Notes: a model not told the origin generated them from the sequence alone. 64,000 bases of DNA from Thiohalocapsa sp. (GCA_021736785.1 JAIPFF010000013.1:1-64000), one strand, 5' to 3'; shown: positions 16,887-31,089, counted from the stretch's first letter. Numbers and translations are program-made.

Positions 16887-17798
16887 ATGATGCCGCCCAG
16901 GGTCCGCAAGCCCCGCAAACCGTATCGCGGCCGTCGCTCGGTCGCGGCGGCGCTATTGTTGCTCTTGCTTGGCCTGCTCGCCGGTTGCGCAGGCCTCGAA
17001 GGTGCCGGTTCCGCCGGCGGGCGCCCGGCGCCGCCGCCCGACGGACTCTCCCGCGACGATCTGCTGACCATGATCGCCGCCTGTCATTTGCGCCGCGTGG
17101 CGCAGAACACCGACCGCGGCGTCACCGATGCCGTTGTCATCTCCGCCGCCGAGCGCTACGGCTTCGAGGTGGAGGAGATGATCGGGCGCTCCAACGAATT
17201 GATGCGAGAGGCAAATCAGCCGACGGCGCAGGCGTCGCTGCGGGCGCTGGCGGGTGCCTCCTGCGAAGAGTTGGCAGCGTTGACGGGGGTCGCGCCGAGC
17301 CTGGTGCGCTTCGACGCGTCGGGCAATCTCAGCAATACCTGGGTGGCTGTCGACGGCGAGATCGGCGACGGCTTCGCCGACGACGTGATCACGCTGCTGC
17401 GCAACGAAAAAGCCGTCGGCCTGATCATCAGCAGTCCGGGCGGCTCCCTCTACGAGGCGCGCCGGCTCGGCCGCTACCTGCGCAGCAACGGTCTGCGTGT
17501 CGGGGTCGACGAGCTTTGCACCTCGGCCTGTGTGGACGTGCTGGCGGGGGGCATCGAGCGTTATGTCACGGCCGGGGCCAAGCTCGGTATTCATCAAAGC
17601 GCGGTGCCGAAGCATTTGAGCAGCCACGAGGGCGGGCAATTATCCGTCGTCGCGGCGGCGCTGTATCTCCGGGAAATGGGTGTGGATGACAGTGTCGCGC
17701 TGGCGGCCGCCGCCGTGCCCCACAACAAGATGTACTGGATCTCGGTGCCCGAGGCGCTGGAGACCGGTCTGGCGACGAAGCTGGTTTCCGGGCTCTGA
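16887..17798 (+). CDS. ClpP-fold periplasmic lipoprotein (COG3904-like)
   Basis: The 303-residue protein has a lipobox (LLAGC, Cys34), so it should be a membrane-anchored lipoprotein. Residues ~150-300 show the ClpP/crotonase fold: AVDGEIGDGFADDV, then the oxyanion segment SPGGSL (183-188), Ser213 in CTSACVDVLAGG at the nucleophile position, and His236 in KLGIHQSA. This fits the COG3904 family of predicted periplasmic ClpP-like proteins. The N-terminal part, about 110 residues, is not recognised. It starts 20 bases after hisHF and may be co-transcribed. Two adjacent ATGs (16887, 16890) exist and no strong ribosome site is visible. Protease activity is not proven. Confidence 0.72.
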   Translation: MMPPRVRKPRKPYRGRRSVAAALLLLLLGLLAGCAGLEGAGSAGGRPAPPPDGLSRDDLLTMIAACHLRRVAQNTDRGVTDAVVISAAERYGFEVEEMIGRSNELMREANQPTAQASLRALAGASCEELAALTGVAPSLVRFDASGNLSNTWVAVDGEIGDGFADDVITLLRNEKAVGLIISSPGGSLYEARRLGRYLRSNGLRVGVDELCTSACVDVLAGGIERYVTAGAKLGIHQSAVPKHLSSHEGGQLSVVAAALYLREMGVDDSVALAAAAVPHNKMYWISVPEALETGLATKLVSGL

Positions 17799-17841
17799 GC
17801 GACGCGCCGTTCCGCTTCGGTCTATGTCGCGGCGAGCGCGC

Positions 17842-18813
17842 TCAGAGGTGCAGTCGGCGTAGCTCGGTATGGGGGGCGGAGCGTTCCCAGTGCTGATCGA
17901 AGCCGTGGCGCAGCTCGCGCACGCGCGACGGCGAGCGGAAGTCGACCGCGGCGCCGCCGTTCTTATGCTCCAGGCAATAGCCGCTGTCGTCCGCCAGCAG
18001 CATGCCGTTCGGTGCATCTGTCGCTTCCTCCGGCAGGATGCGCAATTCGATCGCCGAGCTCAGCGTACGCGCCAGTTCGATCAGCCGATGGCCGCGGCGC
18101 ACCGGGGCCAGCGCGTCCTGCAGCAGCACCCGCAGAACGGGCTGGCCCTTGCGCCCCAGCGCGAGCTCGCGTAGCGCGGAAAGAAATGCGGCTTGGTCGT
18201 AGAGCCGCGGGTTGATGTCGGCCGACAGCAGGCACAGCTCGCGGTGCGCCTGCGCGGCCAGCAATGCCGCGGCGCCGGCCACCAGCGTCGCGTCCTCGAG
18301 TGCGAGCGGACCGGCATCGATCCCGAGTCGCCGGTGCGCCAAGTCCTGCTCGAGCAGCCGCCGCGGATTGCGAAGCACCATGCGCCGGTGCGCAATCCCG
18401 GCTTCGTCGAATTCTGCGCCCTCGGTCTCCAGCCCGAGGCGCCGATAAAAATCGACAACGGCGCTTTGGGCGTTGAGAGAGACGGGCGCATCGCCGTGCT
18501 GGCCGGCAATCTTCATCAGCGATAGCAGCAGCCGGGTACCGACGCCGCGACCGCGATGCTCGCGAAGCACGGCCATACGCCCGATTTTGCCCGACGGCAG
18601 CAGTCGCGCGGTGCCGATCGGCGTCCCTTCGGACGACTCGGCCAGCACATGGACTGCTTCGGCATCCAGGCCATCCCATTCCAGGGACTCGGGTACTTGC
18701 TGTTCGTGCACGAAGACCTGGCTGCGAATCGATTGCAGCGCGTTCCTGTCCCCGTTACGCGCCCAGTCGGCACGGCGGATGGTGTCGGTGCTCGTCGGTG
18801 TCGCTAACGGCAA
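17842..18813 (-). CDS. GNAT acetyltransferase with extra C-terminal domain
   Basis: Residues ~25-150 form a GNAT domain of the ElaA-like type: FVHEQQVPESLEWDGLDAEA, the acetyl-CoA loop REHRGRGVGTRLL, and FYRRLGLETEGAEFDEAGIAHRRM. Residues ~155-323 are a second domain with LLSADINPRLYDQAAFLSALRELA and later YCLEHKNGGAAVDF. This resembles an extension seen on gammaproteobacterial GNAT proteins that looks like a degenerate nucleotide- or lipid-processing fold; I cannot name its function. The start is TTG at 18813, chosen because GAGG lies at proper spacing. It lies downstream of roxA on the same strand with a gap of about 100 bases. Confidence 0.78.
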   Translation of the reverse strand: MPLATPTSTDTIRRADWARNGDRNALQSIRSQVFVHEQQVPESLEWDGLDAEAVHVLAESSEGTPIGTARLLPSGKIGRMAVLREHRGRGVGTRLLLSLMKIAGQHGDAPVSLNAQSAVVDFYRRLGLETEGAEFDEAGIAHRRMVLRNPRRLLEQDLAHRRLGIDAGPLALEDATLVAGAAALLAAQAHRELCLLSADINPRLYDQAAFLSALRELALGRKGQPVLRVLLQDALAPVRRGHRLIELARTLSSAIELRILPEEATDAPNGMLLADDSGYCLEHKNGGAAVDFRSPSRVRELRHGFDQHWERSAPHTELRRLHL

Positions 18814-18919
18814 GTTGGAGCCTCTTTGCGGTTAAGGCGCCGCGTCGTGCGGGGCCGGTGAGGCCGGCATTCGGCGCTCGGAGCGTGCCCGGCGACCGAT
18901 TGTCGAGTCGCACGGCGGA

Positions 18920-20113
18920 TCAATCAATATCGTCCTCGGCGACCGAAAAATGGCCGTCGTTGAATAGCCGGCGCAGCAGCGCGGCGCGCTTCGGATCGGA
19001 CAGCCAGGGCAGGATCTCGTCCGCCTCGATGCCGGGTTGCCGACACAGCAGCGCCAAGAAGTCGCCACTGCCCGGCGCCAGCGGATGCACCTCGCCGTTG
19101 GCGAACAGGATGTCGTGCCCATCGGCGTCGGCCGCACGGCAGAACAGCAGACGCGAGGCGCCTTCCCGCCATAGCCGGCCTTGTCTGCGCAGGCTGTCCA
19201 AGATACGCGCTTCGCTCCAGGGCGGCTGGCGATGCTCCAGCTCCAGATGTTCCTTGGGCTCCGTCAACAGAGCGCCGATCCGTGCCCGGAATTGATCGGC
19301 GTCGGCGGTGCGCAGTGCGGACTCGATGCGCTCGCGGATGGACTCGAACACCTCCGGCAGAATCTCCGTCGAGGTGTCCTGCAGCTTGAGGCCGGGGTCG
19401 CGGTAACGCCCGGCCCGAGCGAGATCATCGGCAACGGCCTCCATCCAAGCCGACGCCAGCTCGCGCCAAGACGGTGCGCGCATCCCGACCGACCAGGTCA
19501 CGCAAGGGCCTTCGGCGATGCCCCAGTGGGGCACGCCGGGCGGCAGGTAGAGCAGATCGCCCGGCTCCAGGATCCAGTCCTGGTCGGGCTGGAAGTCGCG
19601 CAGAATGCGCAGATCCAGGTCCGGGATACATGCATCGGAGGGGTTCGGGCGGGTGTCGATCCGCCAGCGCCGGCGGCCTTCTGCCTGGATGAGGAAAACA
19701 TCGTAGGCGTCGACGTGCGGCCCCACCGAGCCGCCGTCGGCAGCGTAGCTGATCATGATGTCGTCGAGGCGCCAATCGGGGATGAAGCGAAAACGCTCGA
19801 GCAGCGCCGCGACTTCCGGCACATGCTTATCGACGTCTTGTACCAGCAGCGTCCAGCCCTGCTCCGAGAGTGCCTCGAAAACGGCTTCGTCGAAAGGGCC
19901 GTGCTTCACCTGCCAACGTCCGCTCGGCCCTTGCTCGCGAACGATGCGCGATTCCACCTGCGGCTCGCAGGCTAGACCGGCGAGCTCGTGGGCATCGATC
20001 GGCGGCGAAAACCCCGGCAGTGCTCCGCGCATCAGCAGCGGGCGTTTCTGCCAATGGGTGCGCAGGAAGCTCGCGGGCTCCAGATCGTCGGGAAAGCACA
20101 GGCTCGGATACAT
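18920..20113 (-). CDS. roxA: Ribosomal protein L16 arginine hydroxylase (cupin/JmjC)
   Basis: RoxA (YcfD) is an Fe(II)/2-oxoglutarate oxygenase that hydroxylates an arginine of ribosomal protein L16. The 397-residue protein matches the family length. The N-terminus FLRTHWQKRPLLMRGALPGF and LVQDVDKHVPEV are diagnostic. Iron ligands are His133 and Asp135 (GPHVDAYDVFLIQ) and His196 (PPGVPHWG). A C-terminal winged-helix part follows (RILDSLRRQGRLWREGASRLLF). It lies between the EamA transporter and the GNAT gene, all on the minus strand. Confidence 0.92.
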   Translation of the reverse strand: MYPSLCFPDDLEPASFLRTHWQKRPLLMRGALPGFSPPIDAHELAGLACEPQVESRIVREQGPSGRWQVKHGPFDEAVFEALSEQGWTLLVQDVDKHVPEVAALLERFRFIPDWRLDDIMISYAADGGSVGPHVDAYDVFLIQAEGRRRWRIDTRPNPSDACIPDLDLRILRDFQPDQDWILEPGDLLYLPPGVPHWGIAEGPCVTWSVGMRAPSWRELASAWMEAVADDLARAGRYRDPGLKLQDTSTEILPEVFESIRERIESALRTADADQFRARIGALLTEPKEHLELEHRQPPWSEARILDSLRRQGRLWREGASRLLFCRAADADGHDILFANGEVHPLAPGSGDFLALLCRQPGIEADEILPWLSDPKRAALLRRLFNDGHFSVAEDDID

Positions 20114-20119
20114 TGTTGA

Positions 20120-21025
20120 TCAGCGCCTCGCGGGCTGTAGCCCCGTTTCGGGTAGGGGGTTGGGTTGAATGGATCGGCTCGCGAGCAGTCCCGCGACCGC
20201 GATCAGCAGGGTTCCCAGGGCGACGGCGAGTGTGATCGACTCATCCCAGATGAGCCAGCCGTAGCCTGCACCGAAGACCACGGCAAAGTAGCCGAACGCA
20301 CCCATCCGCGAGGCTGGCGCCAGCGTTAAGCCGCGCGTCAATGCCAGTTGTCCCAGCGTGGCCGAGACGGCGACGGCCAGCAGCAGCAGCAGCGCTGCCG
20401 CGGATGGAGTCTGCCAGGCCCAGACCAATGGCACGGAGGACACGGCGCAGGCGATCAGCGCGAAATAGAACACGATCCGAGTCGCGGGCTCGCTGCGGGA
20501 CAGGCGTCGGACTGTGACTTTGGCAAGTGCCGCCAGCGCCCCGCCCAGAAGTCCGATCAGCGCGACCGGCGAGACAAACGCCGTACCGCCGTGAAGGTCG
20601 GGATCGAGGATGATCAGCACGCCGGCGAAGCCAACGCCAAGCGCCAGCCATAGCATCGGGGTAACACGCTCGTGCAGCCACAGTACGGCGATGAGCGGGA
20701 TGAAAATCGGCGCGGTCAGCTTGAGCAGCATGGCCTCCGCGAGCGGCATTTCCGCGATCGCGAAGAAGAAGCAGTACATGGCCGCGACACCGGCGACGCC
20801 GCGCAGCAGATGCAGGCCGGCAACGCCGGTGGTGAGGCTGCCGACGCCGCGCTGCAGCAGCCACGGGGTCAGCAGTGCCAGGCCGAGAAGATTGCGTCCG
20901 AATACGATCATTTCGTTCGGCAGTTCCGTCGACACGAAGCGGATCGCGACCCCCATCGTCGCGAAGCACAGCTCGCCGACAACGATGAACAGGGCGCCGA
21001 GCGCGAAGGCCCGATCAGCGCGCAT
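20120..21025 (-). CDS. EamA-family (DMT) transporter
   Basis: This inner-membrane transporter has 301 residues and about ten helices in two EamA repeats. The first begins FALGALFIVVGELCFATMGVAIRFV, the second near FVSPVALIGLLGGALAALAKVTVRRLS. The loop LPNEMIVFGRNLLGLALL is the usual start of helix two. The substrate is unknown; metabolite export is common in the family. It is followed by roxA with only six bases between stop and start, so the two are probably one transcript. Confidence 0.88.
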   Translation of the reverse strand: MRADRAFALGALFIVVGELCFATMGVAIRFVSTELPNEMIVFGRNLLGLALLTPWLLQRGVGSLTTGVAGLHLLRGVAGVAAMYCFFFAIAEMPLAEAMLLKLTAPIFIPLIAVLWLHERVTPMLWLALGVGFAGVLIILDPDLHGGTAFVSPVALIGLLGGALAALAKVTVRRLSRSEPATRIVFYFALIACAVSSVPLVWAWQTPSAAALLLLLAVAVSATLGQLALTRGLTLAPASRMGAFGYFAVVFGAGYGWLIWDESITLAVALGTLLIAVAGLLASRSIQPNPLPETGLQPARR

Positions 21026-21108
21026 TCGATCGGCAGGGTGTTGTGTAAAAACTACTCATTGGGGCCGTTCACGGAATTTCAAATGTCTCGGAACAAGAGG
21101 GTAACGCT
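21026..21108. other. Left part of the EamA/OmpA divergent region
   Basis: Together with the stretch to 21418 this forms a divergent gap of about 390 bases. No clear promoter for the EamA gene was recognised here. Confidence 0.3.
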
Positions 21109-21137
21109 TTGTTAAGCTTACGTCCGGCTGGTATATT
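21109..21137 (+). promoter_or_regulatory. Sigma-70 promoter of the OmpA-family gene
   Basis: TTGTTA (21109-21114) and TATATT (21132-21137) are separated by 17 bases. It would give a 5' leader of about 275 bases. A second possible box, TAGAAT at 21191-21196 with TTGCAT 19 bp upstream, would give a shorter leader. Confidence 0.55.
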
Positions 21138-21418
21138 GTGAAATAAACAACGCGTCTTGAAAAAGTTGCATTTTCGCGGTTGGGTTCCGTTAGAATGCGG
21201 CCGCGAGCGAGACCGTATTCGCCGGAGGCCAAAGCGCAGTACGGGCGCGTGCGTCGCGCCATGCACCGGGGCGGGAGTGTTGCGGACGCGGCTCCCGAAC
21301 TGCTCGGTTGATCTGCCCGACGGATCTGCCCGGCGGCGCTGGAATGCAGGAGCCTGAATCGCGCAATGTCCGGGGTCGCCGGCGCACGTCAAACAGAAAG
21401 CATCCCGAGGAGCAGACG

Positions 21419-22006
21419 ATGTCACATCCCAACGGTATCCGAGCCTTCACATCGGCCATCGCCGCCGCCGTTTTCGGCTTCTCCGCCGCGGCTTCCGCAA
21501 GCATGGGCGAGCATTTCTGGGCGGCAACGCCGACCGGCAGCGCCTGGGTCACCAGCAGTGGCGAGTGCTGGACCAGCGCTGGCGGTCCGGAGAACCTGCA
21601 GCCCTGCCATGTGCCCCATGCGCCGCTCGCGCTGCGGCTGAACTTCGAGCTCGATCGTTACACGCTCGACGATATCACCAATCCGCAAGCCCTGGCCGAG
21701 CTGGACGCGTACATCGCGGAAGTGAAAGCAACGCCGCGCGAGGAGATGCTGACCATCGTCGGCCACACCGACAAGCTCGGCAGCTTCTCGCACAATCTTG
21801 CTCTGAGCGAGAATCGTGCCGAGACCATCCGCGACTATATGATCAGCAACGGCATCGGCGCCGACCGGATCAAATCCGTGCAGGGCGTCGCCTGGGAAGG
21901 CGGCAACGATGTCGCCGCGGACGGCAGCTTCATCGATCTCGGCCCGCTGGAGAATAACCCGCTGCGCCGCCGCGTCGTCGTCACCGAGGTGCTGCCCGGC
22001 AAATAG
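21419..22006 (+). CDS. OmpA-family outer-membrane/peptidoglycan-binding protein
   Basis: The 195-residue protein has a signal peptide (cleavage after ASA, about residue 28) and an OmpA-like peptidoglycan-binding domain from about residue 72 (LRLNFELDRYTL). The domain core is VGHTDKLGSFSHNLALSENRAETIRDYMISNGI, with the Asp and Arg that contact diaminopimelate. There is no N-terminal barrel; a short segment with two cysteines (SGECW, LQPCH) precedes the domain. It should link the outer membrane or periplasm to the cell wall. The start at 21419 has AGGAG six bases upstream. Confidence 0.85.
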   Translation: MSHPNGIRAFTSAIAAAVFGFSAAASASMGEHFWAATPTGSAWVTSSGECWTSAGGPENLQPCHVPHAPLALRLNFELDRYTLDDITNPQALAELDAYIAEVKATPREEMLTIVGHTDKLGSFSHNLALSENRAETIRDYMISNGIGADRIKSVQGVAWEGGNDVAADGSFIDLGPLENNPLRRRVVVTEVLPGK

Positions 22007-22379
22007 GATTGCCGAGCGCTACGGCGCCTGCCGCAGCGGTCCTTGCCGGGGCCCGCCGTCGGCGGGATCGGCGTTGGTTGCCCGCGGATTCCCACACCGC
22101 GCGCCGCGTACGCCGGGATTAGGAGCGCCGCCCTCGGCGTGCGCGCGGACAGCGCAGACCTTCCACCGTCGGCGAAGATCTTGGCGGCGGGGCGCTCCGT
22201 CGGGTAGCGCCGCGCGGCCGTTTGTCGATCGCGCTGCACGCGGGCAGCTGCTGAGCCCCGCGACGACGCTCGTCCGCTCCATGGGCTGTCCGTTGATGAA
22301 GTCCGCCCTATTCGCGTTCATTTGCGGACTCGATTCCGACAATTCCCACCCTTCGCGGCTTCTTCCTCGAAACCTCCCG
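22007..22379. other. Convergent gap between the OmpA gene and purB
   Basis: No gene is supported. A short GC-rich inverted repeat (CCCGCC/GGCGGG, 22052-22066) could help end transcription but has no T-run. Confidence 0.35.
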
Positions 22380-26448
<4,069 letters not shown>

Positions 26449-26568
26449 GGGAGGGCTCCGGGCGATTATGTTGCAGTGCAGTAATCGGCGATTCTAGCGG
26501 CGAAGCGCGCCCGGCGCACCTTCCGGCTTAGCGAAGTGCGCGCCGCGCTTTGGGCGCCCCGGCTTCGA

Positions 26569-27198
26569 TCAGGCGTTGGCGGTCGGATTCAGGTAACTGC
26601 GCGCCGCCTCCAGCAGCCTGCGGCGCCCGAGCAGCACCTGCCAGCGCGTGCCGCCCACCTGTCGCCATAGGATCGCCGCCCGGATGCCGGCCAACAGCAG
26701 CGAGCGGATCCGGTCTTGGTTCTCCGGATTCTTCAGGAACAGCGGATTGCCGCGCACGATGATGCGCGGCTGCAGTTTGCTGATGGTATCCGTATAGATG
26801 CCGGCGAGACCCGACAACACCTCGGGATCGAGCAGGGGCAGATCCCCGCGGGCATTGGCGGCCGCGGAGATGCGCGAGCCGATCTCGGACATCATGTCCG
26901 CGCGCGCATGCAGCGTGCGCTCGTGCTTGAGCAGCGTGACCACGTAGCGGGTCAGCTCCATGTCCCGCTCCGGCTCTCCGGTGATTTGCGCGATCACCTG
27001 CCGCGCGCCGGTTGCCACCGCGCCCGGCTCGCCGAACACCGACGGCGTGTCGGTGGCGTCGATTTGGAACAGACTGTGGATGCAAGGCTCCATCTGCCCG
27101 ATGTCGACGCTGCCGCGATTGGCGATGCGCTGCACACAGTGAGCGGCCTGGTGAACGCCGGCGAGGGCGATGATGCGGTCCTGGTCGCTGTGATCCAT
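26569..27198 (-). CDS. hflD: HflD, lysogenisation-regulator homologue
   Basis: HflD is a peripheral inner-membrane protein; in E. coli it modulates lambda lysogeny by binding CII, and its native role is unclear. The 209-residue all-helical product has the family hallmarks LAGVHQAAHCVQRIAN, MELTRYVVTLLKHER and NPLFLKNPENQDRIRSLLLAGIRAAILWRQVGG. It follows mnmA by about 90 bases, the order seen in E. coli. The ATG at 27198 lacks a strong ribosome site. Confidence 0.92.
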   Translation of the reverse strand: MDHSDQDRIIALAGVHQAAHCVQRIANRGSVDIGQMEPCIHSLFQIDATDTPSVFGEPGAVATGARQVIAQITGEPERDMELTRYVVTLLKHERTLHARADMMSEIGSRISAAANARGDLPLLDPEVLSGLAGIYTDTISKLQPRIIVRGNPLFLKNPENQDRIRSLLLAGIRAAILWRQVGGTRWQVLLGRRRLLEAARSYLNPTANA

Positions 27199-27286
27199 TG
27201 CTGTCGAGTGTCGCTGTCAGTGTTGTTGGTGCCGTGCCCGGTTCCGATGGCGCCGCCGGCCGGGCCGAATGGCTGCGGACCGGGGC

Positions 27287-28396
27287 TCAGTCTCGGTCGG
27301 TCCCTGCGATCACGCAGCCGCCGAGGCATTCGTCCTGCCGGTAGAAGACGGCGGATTGCCCGGGCGTCACGGCGCGCTGAGGCGCCGCGAAGCGCACGTG
27401 ACATAAGTTCGTATCGTACTCGACCACGGTGCAGGATTGCAGTGGCTGGCGGTGGCGCAGTCGGCACAGGCAGTCGAACGGGGCCGGGGCGGGCGGTGCG
27501 CCGGCGATCCAGTGCAACTGCTCGCCGCGCAGCGAGCGGGTGAGCAGCAGCGGATGATCGTGGCCCTGGACGACGATCAACGCGTTGTCCGCCGTGTCTT
27601 TCGCGGCCACGAACCAGGGCGCCTCGTGCGCCGTGCGCACGCCACCGATGCCCAGCCCCTGGCGCTGGCCGATGGTGTACAGCGCGAGTCCCGAGTGCTC
27701 GCCGAGCAGCGTGCCCTCGGGGGTTCGGATCGGCCCCGGCTCGGTCGGCAGGTAGCGCGCCAGAAAGTCGGCGAAGCGCCGCTCGCCGATAAAGCAAATG
27801 CCCGTACTGTCTTTTTTCGCGGCATTGGGCAGGCCCAGTTCGGCGGCGATCTCGCGCACGCGCTGCTTGGTCAGGTCGGCGAGCGGGAAAACCGTGCGCG
27901 AGAGCTGGCTCTGGTCAAGAAGATACAGGAAATAAGTTTGGTCCTTATCCGTGTCGGCGCAACAGAGCAGGTGGCTGCCGGCGGCATCGTGGAGTACGCG
28001 CGCATAATGGCCGGTGGCGATTCGCTCGGCGCCGAGCGTCAGCGCATAGTCGAGAAATGCGCGGAATTTGATCTCGCGGTTGCACAGCACGTCCGGGTTC
28101 GGCGTGCGCAAAGCGCGATATTCGGCCAGGAAGTGCTCGAAGACGCGGTCCCAATACTCGGTGGCGAAGTTGACCGTTCGCAGTGAAATCCCGAGCTGCC
28201 GGGCGACGGCCTCGGCGTCGGCCAAATCGGCGGCGGCCGCGCAGTAGCCGGGCTCGTCGTCTTCCTCCCAGTTCTTCATGAACACGGCTTCGACAGCGAA
28301 GCCCTGCTCGACCAGCAGGTAGGCGGCGACCGCCGAGTCGACGCCGCCGGAGAGGCCGACGCAGACGCGCGGTAATGTGGAAGCAGGTGCCGACAT
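27287..28396 (-). CDS. mnmA: tRNA-specific 2-thiouridylase MnmA
   Basis: MnmA puts sulfur on U34 of Lys, Glu and Gln tRNAs, receiving it from the Tus relay. The 369-residue protein has the ATP P-loop GLSGGVDSAVAAYLL, MKNWEEDDE, the first catalytic cysteine in NPDVLCNREIKF, and the second in DSTGICFIGERRF. The binding loops ATGHYAR and YTIGQRQGLGIGG are present. It is upstream of hflD. In E. coli nudJ lies between rluE and mnmA; it is absent here. Confidence 0.97.
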   Translation of the reverse strand: MSAPASTLPRVCVGLSGGVDSAVAAYLLVEQGFAVEAVFMKNWEEDDEPGYCAAAADLADAEAVARQLGISLRTVNFATEYWDRVFEHFLAEYRALRTPNPDVLCNREIKFRAFLDYALTLGAERIATGHYARVLHDAAGSHLLCCADTDKDQTYFLYLLDQSQLSRTVFPLADLTKQRVREIAAELGLPNAAKKDSTGICFIGERRFADFLARYLPTEPGPIRTPEGTLLGEHSGLALYTIGQRQGLGIGGVRTAHEAPWFVAAKDTADNALIVVQGHDHPLLLTRSLRGEQLHWIAGAPPAPAPFDCLCRLRHRQPLQSCTVVEYDTNLCHVRFAAPQRAVTPGQSAVFYRQDECLGGCVIAGTDRD

Positions 28397-28452
28397 GCGC
28401 CGATTGTAGCGCTTCCGAGCGGCGTCCCGGCATCCGCTGTCTCACCCTGCGG

Positions 28453-29079
28453 TCAACGCCGCTGCTTGCCCGATTTCCGCTTTGTAAGTGCCGAGCCCTT
28501 GCGAACGGCGGGCATGCCGCTGCGCCGGGGCGCCGAGGGCGGCGGCGGGGTCTCGATAAGCCGATAGGCGCCCGGGCTCAGCGCGCCGAGCTCCCATTCG
28601 CCGACGGCGATCCGCACCAGGCGCAGGGTCGGAAGGCCGACGGCGGCGGTCATGCGCCGGATTTGTCGGTTTCGGCCCTCGCGAATCGCGATCTCGAGCC
28701 AACTGTCGGGCACCGTCTTTCGGTAGCGCACCGGGGGGTTCCGCGCCCACAGTGCAGGGTCTGCGATGCGCCGTGCCCGAGCCGGCTTGGTCGGCCCGTC
28801 CTTGAGCACGACGCCGGCGCGCAGCTGCGCCAGCGTATCCTCCTCCGGAACGCCCTCGACCTGAACCCAATAGGTTTTCCATTGCTTGTGTGCCGGATGA
28901 GCGATGTGGTGCTGAAGCCGGCCGTCGTCGGTCAGCAGCAGCAGGCCTTCGCTGTCCTTGTCGAGCCGCCCGGCGGGGTAGAAGCCCGCCAGCGGTATGT
29001 GCGCCGCCAGCGTGGGCTCCTCCCCGGAAAACTGACTCGGCACGCCGTAGGGTTTATTGAACAGGATCAACCGGGACAT
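28453..29079 (-). CDS. rluE: 23S rRNA pseudouridine synthase RluE
   Basis: RluE makes pseudouridine 2457 of 23S rRNA. The 208-residue product starts MSRLILFNKPYGVPSQFSGEE at 29079. The catalytic aspartate lies in AGRLDKDSEGLLLLT, with EGRNRQIRRMTAAVGLPTLRLVR as the second core motif. There is no S4 domain, as in E. coli RluE. The C-terminus has an unusual basic tail (VRKGSALTKRKSGKQRR). It is divergent from icd and upstream of mnmA, matching the E. coli neighbourhood. Confidence 0.93.
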   Translation of the reverse strand: MSRLILFNKPYGVPSQFSGEEPTLAAHIPLAGFYPAGRLDKDSEGLLLLTDDGRLQHHIAHPAHKQWKTYWVQVEGVPEEDTLAQLRAGVVLKDGPTKPARARRIADPALWARNPPVRYRKTVPDSWLEIAIREGRNRQIRRMTAAVGLPTLRLVRIAVGEWELGALSPGAYRLIETPPPPSAPRRSGMPAVRKGSALTKRKSGKQRR

Positions 29080-29324
29080 CGGTCTTGCCGGCGTGCCCGT
29101 GCCACGGCAGAGAACGGGGCCCAGAACAGGGCTCGGTACGGGACCGATCCGGGCCTCGCGCCCCGCGCGGGCAGGCACGAAACGCCGGCGCGGGCGTGCG
29201 CCGTCGGGCGGCCACTGCTCGGCGCTTGCCAAAGGTGCCCGTTCGCGGTGTTAACATCGGCGCCATCGCGCGTTTTCCAAACCATTCCGCTTTTCGGAAG
29301 ATTCCCAGACGGAGGTGACACAGC

Positions 29325-30581
<1,257 letters not shown>

Positions 30582-30625
30582 GCCCTGCGCCGGGTGCTTG
30601 CGCCCGGCGCGGCAACCGGCAAAAG

Positions 30626-30664
30626 CGAACGGGGATGGCGCCACCACGGCGCCATCCCCGTTCG
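30626..30664. terminator. Perfect 17-bp hairpin between icd and cspD
   Basis: CGAACGGGGATGGCGCC (30626-30642), loop accac, and its exact complement (30648-30664). It lies 45 bases after the icd stop and about 42 bases beyond the convergent cspD stop. AAAA precedes it on the plus strand, giving a short T-run for the minus-strand transcript. It probably ends both transcripts. Confidence 0.7.
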
Positions 30665-30706
30665 TCGTGTCGGCGGCGCGGCCGACGGACCGAAAGTGGG
30701 GGCAGC

Positions 30707-30913
30707 TCAGATGGCGCGCTGCACCCGCGCGGCATGCAGGCCCTTGGGGCCGTGGTTGATCTCGAACTCGACCTTCTGGCCTTCCTTCAGCGTTTTGTAG
30801 CCGTCCATTTCGATCGAAGAGAAGTGCACGAAGACGTCTTCTTCTCGGTCGTCCGGCTTGACGAACCCGTAACCCTTGGCGTTGTTAAACCATTTTACGA
30901 TGCCGGTCATCAT
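30707..30913 (-). CDS. cspD: Cold-shock domain protein, CspD-like
   Basis: The 68-residue single cold-shock domain protein binds single-stranded nucleic acid through RNP1 (KGYGFV) and RNP2 (DVFVHF). [23 protein letters not shown] is closer to CspD than to CspA as I recall them, and E. coli cspD is likewise divergent from clpS. Two ATGs begin the frame. It has a sigma-70 promoter far upstream, giving a leader of about 140 bases, as is common in csp genes whose mRNA structure governs translation. Confidence 0.9.
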   Translation of the reverse strand: MMTGIVKWFNNAKGYGFVKPDDREEDVFVHFSSIEMDGYKTLKEGQKVEFEINHGPKGLHAARVQRAI

Positions 30914-31061
30914 TGCGGGTACTCCTCCAAGGCAACACTGACGGTTGTTGCGGTTGCCGGGTTGTTGGTGGTTTAGTCGTTTTTATCCTCGGCTTACGTG
31001 TCGTGCACGGAGCCTGACCCGAGACGTTTACGCCAATGCGGCGAAAACGCAGGTGTCACCA
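30914..31061 (-). other. cspD 5' leader and left part of the cspD/clpS divergent region
   Basis: This stretch is the expected untranslated leader of cspD. Close to the gene it has GGAGG at proper spacing. It is rich in 'ttgttg'/'caacaa' repeats on the two strands. No gene is supported. For clpS, a weak CATAAT box lies at 31200-31205. Confidence 0.45.
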
Positions 31062-31089
31062 AGTATAGTAGTCTGGCTTGGACGGTCAA
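31062..31089 (-). promoter_or_regulatory. Sigma-70 promoter of cspD
   Basis: On the minus strand TTGACC (31084-31089) and TATACT (31062-31067) are 16 bases apart. The resulting leader of about 140 bases before the cspD ATG is long. Confidence 0.65.

Noticed and set aside
15229..16887. A 552-codon frame on the minus strand opposite hisHF.
   Set aside because: The hisHF product has all catalytic residues; the antisense product shows no motif.
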